A stretch of 9,800 bases of DNA from Bacteroidota bacterium. Lineage in GTDB: Bacteria > Bacteroidota > Bacteroidia > Flavobacteriales > Weeksellaceae. The DNA lies in assembly GCA_023448955.1 (NCBI GenBank), contig JAEXJU010000164.1, positions 1 through 9,800 of the forward strand, given 5' to 3'. A program made the translations under genes and the position numbers. Of this stretch, positions 5,880 to 9,800 are shown in pieces (the first letter of the stretch is position 1; the number at the start of each line of letters is the position of its first letter). Under the pieces are notes generated by a model that made no database searches, was not told the DNA's origin, and saw nothing but the letters and a program-made list of their open reading frames with translations.

Positions 5880-6840
5880 CTTGTCCTATCGTATCAATTT
5901 CATTAATATCCACTTTTCTGTGGAGGTCTTCGCGGCTATCGTAATACTGTAATCCTGCCTGCACAAACATTACATTGATAATAATAAAACTTACAAAAAT
6001 CGATATTCCATAGATTACAAAAAGAAAAATTCCCATTGCCCCAGAAAACATCTCACCAGGATTTTGTGATGTTCCCATATCCGGAACGGTCAGAAATCCA
6101 AAAACCATAATCATATAAGGAATCATCGTGAATACCATTAAAATAATGTAAATCAGAATGAACATAATGACTGTGGACGCCCAGTATTTCCAAAACTTAG
6201 CTTTTTTAGAATCGAACATATTGGCAAAATTAACCCGCATTGCATAACTAAGAGAATTGAAGAAACCACGATTTGCCGTAAAATAATCGAAGAGTGTGAA
6301 ATTGACCACATTAATAAATGCAGGCATCAGCAAGATGAAAAGGAAAAACCCGATGAGAATAATCATCAGAAAAGAAGAGATCATCATCATAATAAACATT
6401 AGCGGAACCACGATGAACAACATTCCCAGAAGAAAAATGAAAAACTTACCGATATTTTTTCTGATGTCGCCCAGCATCTGATCCGGCTTGATGTTGCTGT
6501 CGCCTGTCTCGGCAATTCGTTTCATATAAAGCACTGGAAATGTGTACATCACAATACTCATCGCAAGAATTAAAATTCCGAAAATGACAACACCGAGAAT
6601 CAGCATTGCGCCATTATCCTGAAAATAGGTCTGAAAAAAATAAGTGTCGCCATTCACATTGGCATTCATCATCTGCATAAAAAATTCCCGGTAGCCGAAC
6701 ACGAAAATCAGCACAAACAACAGCAGCAATGCACCATTCAGCACAAAATAATTCTTAAAATAATTCTTACCATATTCCTTGAAAAAGGTAAATGTGTCGC
6801 TAATCAGATTACCGAATTTTCTCTCCTTGACTAATTGCAT
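5869..6840 (-). CDS. Six-helix membrane protein of the SpoIIM-DUF4129 operon, function unknown
   Basis: 323 residues from ATG 6840. About six hydrophobic segments are visible (roughly 33-52, 78-106, 131-153, 155-181, 220-250, 270-296), with unusually Met-, Ile- and Phe-rich helices. A short charged N-terminus is followed by FGNLISDTFTFFKEYGKNYFKNYF. This resembles the start of the broad DUF4013/DUF975 and glycerophosphodiester-phosphodiesterase membrane-domain group, but I cannot name a family firmly. No catalytic motif is seen. The gene overlaps the SpoIIM-type gene by 32 nt and the DUF4129 gene by 11 nt, so all three are probably co-translated. It is likely a membrane component of the same assembly. 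Confidence 0.8.
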   Translation of the reverse strand: MQLVKERKFGNLISDTFTFFKEYGKNYFKNYFVLNGALLLLFVLIFVFGYREFFMQMMNANVNGDTYFFQTYFQDNGAMLILGVVIFGILILAMSIVMYTFPVLYMKRIAETGDSNIKPDQMLGDIRKNIGKFFIFLLGMLFIVVPLMFIMMMISSFLMIILIGFFLFILLMPAFINVVNFTLFDYFTANRGFFNSLSYAMRVNFANMFDSKKAKFWKYWASTVIMFILIYIILMVFTMIPYMIMVFGFLTVPDMGTSQNPGEMFSGAMGIFLFVIYGISIFVSFIIINVMFVQAGLQYYDSREDLHRKVDINEIDTIGQGEF

Positions 6841-7729
6841 TTTGGTTTAGTTTTTTGATGACGATATGTGGATAAATAAAATAATAAAACCCGATGAACG
6901 CTAAGGTTCCGAAGATAATTAAACCGTTCAAAACCAATGGCATTGTTTGCGCATATCTGGTTACAAAACCTTCGATAATGCCGGCGAAAACAGTAAACGG
7001 AACGGTGCTGAGATAGATTTTGAAACTGTTCCGGAATCCAAGCTTAAAAGATTCTAACCTTGATAAAGTTCTGGGAAACAAAATGGATGCTCCCAAAATC
7101 AATCCAGCCATCGCTTCCACCACCATTCCGAAAATCTCGAAAGCGCCGTGCAGCCAGATGCCTTTCGCACTTTCCAGCAAAACATTCTGCGTTTTGAAGA
7201 AAAACTGAAACGCACCCAGCATAATGCTGTTCTGCATCAGTGCATACAACGTTCCTAAGCCTCCGAAAATGCCGTAGACATAAAGCTTTGCGCCCACTAC
7301 GAGATTATTGACAATAATCATTATCGATGTCGCCCAATTCGCACCAGTTCCGTAAATCGCAGTGGGATCGCCTTTTTTGATATTTTCTAGCGTTTGATTC
7401 ACATAACCTTCTCCTAAAATTAAGGTGGCGAAATCCTTATCATAAATCGATGAAATCACACCAATGCTAACAAACAAAATAAAGAATATAAACGCATAGT
7501 AAAGATATCGCCTGTATTGATAAACCGTGAGAGGAACTTCCGTCAAGAAAAAATGCTTGATCCGGTTTTCCTCAATTCTTTTTGTTTTGTAGATTTTCTG
7601 GAAAATCTGTGCTGAAAGAAAATTAAGATAAACCGTGGTTTTGCTTTTTGGATAATAAGTCTGGGAAAATGAGAGATCATTAATCAGATTGATGTAAAGA
7701 GACGAAAGGTCATCCGGATTTTTTTTCAT
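6809..7729 (-). CDS. SpoIIM family (stage II sporulation protein M-like) membrane protein, N-terminus cut off by an in-frame stop
   Basis: 306 residues from ATG 7729. Membrane segments are at about 78-97, 131-155, 156-177, 194-220, 237-258 and 265-288. The signature WLHGAFEIFG (about 192-201) and the NNLVVGAKLY segment (about 141-150) support the SpoIIM family. In non-sporulating bacteria this family is found with RDD, MoxR and DUF58 genes; its role is unknown. The frame continues upstream through GK, IEQVIY, a TAA at 7756-7754, and then a family-like N-terminus starting at ATG 7801. The protein from 7729 would lack about 24 N-terminal residues, an amphipathic cytoplasmic segment that relatives carry as I recall them. 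The product may be a restarted, still folded protein, a non-functional remnant, or intact if the stop is a sequencing error. Confidence 0.85.
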   Translation of the reverse strand: MKKNPDDLSSLYINLINDLSFSQTYYPKSKTTVYLNFLSAQIFQKIYKTKRIEENRIKHFFLTEVPLTVYQYRRYLYYAFIFFILFVSIGVISSIYDKDFATLILGEGYVNQTLENIKKGDPTAIYGTGANWATSIMIIVNNLVVGAKLYVYGIFGGLGTLYALMQNSIMLGAFQFFFKTQNVLLESAKGIWLHGAFEIFGMVVEAMAGLILGASILFPRTLSRLESFKLGFRNSFKIYLSTVPFTVFAGIIEGFVTRYAQTMPLVLNGLIIFGTLAFIGFYYFIYPHIVIKKLNQNAISQGEKIR

Positions 7730-7801
7730 TTTTCCGTAGATAACCTGCTCAATTTACAACCATTTTGCTTTATTTTGCTTTATAAAAGCCACTTCTCTCA
7801 T
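7730..7801 (-). pseudogene. Displaced N-terminal codons of the SpoIIM gene, ending at an in-frame TAA
   Basis: ATG 7801-7799 opens MREVAFIKQNKAKWL, followed by TAA (7756-7754), then IEQVIYGK, running in frame into Met 7729. The pre-stop segment matches the N-terminus I recall for flavobacterial SpoIIM proteins (MREVAFIKQNKxKW...). The stop replaces the residue after KWL, and one base change (CAA, GAA or AAA to TAA) explains it without any frameshift. A 10-bp tandem (TTTTGCTTTA twice, 7763-7782) lies here but is explained by the K-Q-N-K-A-K codons. Confidence 0.75.
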
Positions 7802-7821
7802 AACGCTAAAATAGTAAAAAT

Positions 7822-8574
7822 ATGAATCCAATCGCCATTAATACTTCGCAAAATGTGAATGTTAATTTTACGCTTGCAGGCGTGGGCGAAAGAATTCTGG
7901 CATTCTTTATTGACTGGCTTATCAAAGGGGTTTTTATTTTCATCCTGTTTTGGATCCTTCGTAACGTGATGGATTACAATGACTTTATCAAAGGAATGGA
8001 TGGCTGGTCCATCGGCGCACTTATTTTCATTATTACTTTTCCAATCTATGTTTACACCTTGGTTCTGGAAAGCCTTATGGAAGGCCAAACTTTCGGGAAA
8101 AAGCTGATGAAAATCAAAGTGGTGAAAATAGATGGTTACCAGGCGAGCTTTGGTGATTACCTGATGCGCTGGATTCTGCGATTGGTCGATATCTATACCA
8201 ATTCAGGCATCGTTGCGATTATCACAATGGTGGTTTCTAAAAACCATCAGCGATTAGGCGATATTGCAACAGGAACGGCCGTTATTTCCCTTAAAAACAA
8301 TATCAATATCTCGCATACGATTCTGGAAAATCTGAAGGAAGATTATGTACCAACCTTTCCGCAAGTAATTTTGCTGAGTGATAACGATGTAAGAATCATC
8401 AAGGAAAATTTCCATAAAGCTTTGAAAGCGGACGACCGGCAAATCATCACCCGACTCTCAAATAAAATCAAAGACATCCTGAAACTGGAAATAGACCCGA
8501 GAGACTACACGGAGAGACAATTTATCAATATTGTCATCAAGGATTATAATTTCTACACCGGGAAAGATTCTTAA
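7822..8574 (+). CDS. RDD family membrane protein with a C-terminal cytoplasmic extension
   Basis: 250 residues from ATG 7822. The RDD domain spans about 15-157. The first conserved Arg and Asp are in GERILAFFIDWLI (about R24 and D31). GQTFGKKLMKIKV is at 88-100, RWILRLVDIY at 116-125 holds the second Arg/Asp pair, and NHQRLGDIATGTAVI at 141-155 closes the domain. Hydrophobic segments lie at about 26-48, 63-83 and 126-139. Residues about 158-250 form a charged, probably helical tail outside the membrane. The gene is divergent from the SpoIIM-type gene. RDD-SpoIIM neighbours recur across bacteria, so the two likely act in one complex or pathway. RDD proteins are variously linked to transport and ion exchange, but nothing here fixes a substrate. 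Confidence 0.92.
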   Translation: MNPIAINTSQNVNVNFTLAGVGERILAFFIDWLIKGVFIFILFWILRNVMDYNDFIKGMDGWSIGALIFIITFPIYVYTLVLESLMEGQTFGKKLMKIKVVKIDGYQASFGDYLMRWILRLVDIYTNSGIVAIITMVVSKNHQRLGDIATGTAVISLKNNINISHTILENLKEDYVPTFPQVILLSDNDVRIIKENFHKALKADDRQIITRLSNKIKDILKLEIDPRDYTERQFINIVIKDYNFYTGKDS

Positions 8575-8596
8575 TAATATTCCGAATCCTAATAAT

Positions 8597-8604
8597 TATA
8601 TTTG
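8597..8604 (+). promoter_or_regulatory. Putative Bacteroidota -7 promoter box
   Basis: TATATTTG matches the Bacteroidota -7 consensus TAnnTTTG exactly. It lies 28 nt before ATG 8633, which would give a short leader for the two secreted TonB-like genes. No clear TTTG-type -33 box is present at the expected distance, so support is partial. Confidence 0.4.
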
Positions 8605-8632
8605 CAATAATAACCAACTCAAACTAAAACTA

Positions 8633-9046
8633 ATGACGAAATATCTTTTTCTCATTTTCTCACTGTTCTTAAGCTCTCGATTTACTGCCCAGACGAAACT
8701 ACAGACCGAAACTTCACAACAAAACCGACAAGCTGAATTTCCAGGCGGTGAAAACGCCTTTCGAAATGAATTTATGAAAATGGTGCACGGTTATTTTGAC
8801 ATTACCGCCTATGCAGTTAATGGAAAATTTTCGTTCATCATAACCATTGATGAAAATGGAAAGCCAAGCGAGCTCCAGATTTATCCAAAGGTGAAAAATG
8901 ACGAAGAGTTCCGCCAGGATATGACTTTTGCGATGAAGCGCATCAAGAAAAAATGGAAACCAGCAATGAAGGACGGCGTTCCCGTCAGCTCCAACCGAAT
9001 TATCGAAATCAACTTTTCATCAGAACACGCAGATCACGGAGAATAA
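8633..9046 (+). CDS. Secreted protein with a TonB C-terminal-like domain
   Basis: 137 residues from ATG 8633. The frame opens further upstream at 8531, but that start would lie inside the RDD gene and put 34 residues before a clear signal peptide, so the internal ATG is chosen. The signal peptide is residues 1-20 (LFLIFSLFLSSRFTAQ). FPGGENAFRNEF (36-47) resembles the start of Bacteroidota TonB C-terminal domains. A strand-turn SFIITIDENGKPSEL and KKKWKPAMKDGVPV (105-118) complete the pattern. It lacks the N-terminal membrane anchor and proline-rich linker of a true TonB, so energy transduction is unlikely. A periplasmic or surface role is inferred. The following gene is 12 nt downstream and carries related domains. 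Confidence 0.8.
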   Translation: MTKYLFLIFSLFLSSRFTAQTKLQTETSQQNRQAEFPGGENAFRNEFMKMVHGYFDITAYAVNGKFSFIITIDENGKPSELQIYPKVKNDEEFRQDMTFAMKRIKKKWKPAMKDGVPVSSNRIIEINFSSEHADHGE

Positions 9047-9058
9047 ACCGAAAACATA

Positions 9059-9778
9059 ATGAAAAATCTATTATCATTTTATTTTTTATTTTTCCTTTTC
9101 AGTATAAAAGGTCAAGAGCATCAATATCCTTTTTTTCCTAATGATCAACATTGTTACATTGGTGGCTTTAAGGATTTCTACAAGGATTTTCACGATATAT
9201 TAACTGAAAAAGAAATGAAACCTTGTGAAAATAATAAAGAATTTTTAATGGCTTACGTTCTAATAAAAACCGATAATACTGCAGAGATTTTAGAAAACAA
9301 GAGCACTACAGAGAATAAATGCTCTTATGAACTGGCTAAAAATGTGTTTAGATATATAGACAAATGGATTCCGGCAAGAATAGATGGACAATCCAAAGCA
9401 ACAATTGCAAGAATTCCAATTTATGTAGAGGATCTTTTTGATAATTATAAAAATGGTTACAACGTTTCTGATTTTATTAAAAAATCTGATTTTGACATTT
9501 CGAAATTTCGTGATGATGTAGTTAAAAGAATAGATTTATCTAATTTCAAGATTACACAAGGAAAAGCACCCCTGAAAGTCCAGACAAGTTTTAGCATCAA
9601 CGAAGCAGGGGAATTAGATGACGTCAAGATTATAAAGAGCTCAGGTCTAAAAGAATTTGACGAAATGATTTTAGAAGCCATTAAAAACACCGTAAAGAAA
9701 AAGAAATGGAAGCCTGCAGCAATTCACGATATTCCCATAAGGTCTAGATTCAATCTTCCATTTTCGATTAACGGATAA
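9059..9778 (+). CDS. Secreted protein with two TonB C-terminal-like repeats
   Basis: 239 residues from ATG 9059, with a signal peptide at about 1-18 (ending IKGQ). Two copies of a TonB_C-like unit are visible. Repeat 1 is at about 36-124, ending KWIPARIDGQSKATIARIPI. Repeat 2 is at about 146-238, with SFSINEAGELDDVKIIKSSG and then KWKPAAIHDIPI. Repeat 1 is the more divergent and contains cysteines (C55, C88). With the preceding gene's KWKPAMKDGVPV, three copies of the same module occur in about 1.1 kb, suggesting duplication. The spacing of 12 nt implies one transcript. There is no transmembrane anchor apart from the signal. The function is unknown; it may bind envelope partners. Confidence 0.75.
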   Translation: MKNLLSFYFLFFLFSIKGQEHQYPFFPNDQHCYIGGFKDFYKDFHDILTEKEMKPCENNKEFLMAYVLIKTDNTAEILENKSTTENKCSYELAKNVFRYIDKWIPARIDGQSKATIARIPIYVEDLFDNYKNGYNVSDFIKKSDFDISKFRDDVVKRIDLSNFKITQGKAPLKVQTSFSINEAGELDDVKIIKSSGLKEFDEMILEAIKNTVKKKKWKPAAIHDIPIRSRFNLPFSING

Positions 9779-9800
9779 AACTTAAAGTACACATTTAAAG

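Noticed and set aside
7763..7782. Perfect 10-bp tandem repeat TTTTGCTTTA as a regulatory direct repeat or slippage insertion
   Set aside because: It encodes the expected IKQNKAKW segment of the SpoIIM N-terminus at the expected length, so coding content explains it.
8531..8632. Upstream start at 8531 for the first TonB-like gene
   Set aside because: It lies within the end of the RDD gene and would bury a clear signal peptide 34 residues into the protein. The ATG at 8633 follows a -7-like box.

Overview
The window looks like chromosomal DNA of a member of the Bacteroidota, most likely Flavobacteriia of the Chryseobacterium/Elizabethkingia type. The evidence is low GC, weak or absent Shine-Dalgarno sequences, a TAnnTTTG-type -7 box at 8597-8604, and protein families in a typical flavobacterial order. 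I assigned this by eye, without a database search.

Left edge (1-270): the first 31 codons of a leftward OsmC-family gene, then a spacer holding a perfect 16-bp inverted repeat of the kind dispersed in flavobacterial genomes.

Main operon (271-7801, all leftward). In transcription order it encodes a SpoIIM-family membrane protein, an unnamed six-helix membrane protein, a DUF4129 protein, a DUF4350 protein, a MoxR-family AAA+ ATPase and a DUF58 protein. A divergent RDD-family gene (7822-8574) flanks it. This MoxR-DUF58-DUF4129-DUF4350-SpoIIM-RDD set recurs in many bacteria. It is plausibly a membrane-anchored ATPase/vWA-type assembly or remodelling machine, but its substrate is not established.

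Two intrusions sit at gene junctions of the operon. Between DUF4350 and moxR lies an ~870-bp block made of an IS200/REP-type Y1 (HUH) transposase and nine copies of a short hairpin repeat. The hairpins form three trimers of the form A-A-B: one left of the transposase, one inverted to its right, and one direct beyond that. Between moxR and the DUF58 gene lies a stand-alone four-helix-bundle (S23/IVP) gene bounded by imperfect 16/15-bp inverted repeats. Removing either intrusion leaves normal operon gaps of about 23 and 10 nt.

The first operon gene carries an in-frame TAA at its 16th codon. The family-like N-terminus (MREVAFIKQNKAKWL) begins at 7801 and continues in the same frame after the stop, so the gene is either nonsense-mutated, restarted at the ATG at 7729, or affected by a base-call error. 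The intact start would lie only 20 bp from the divergent RDD start.

Right part (8633-9778, rightward): two adjacent genes for secreted proteins with TonB-C-terminal-like domains, the second with two copies of the domain. No rRNA, tRNA or CRISPR array was seen.
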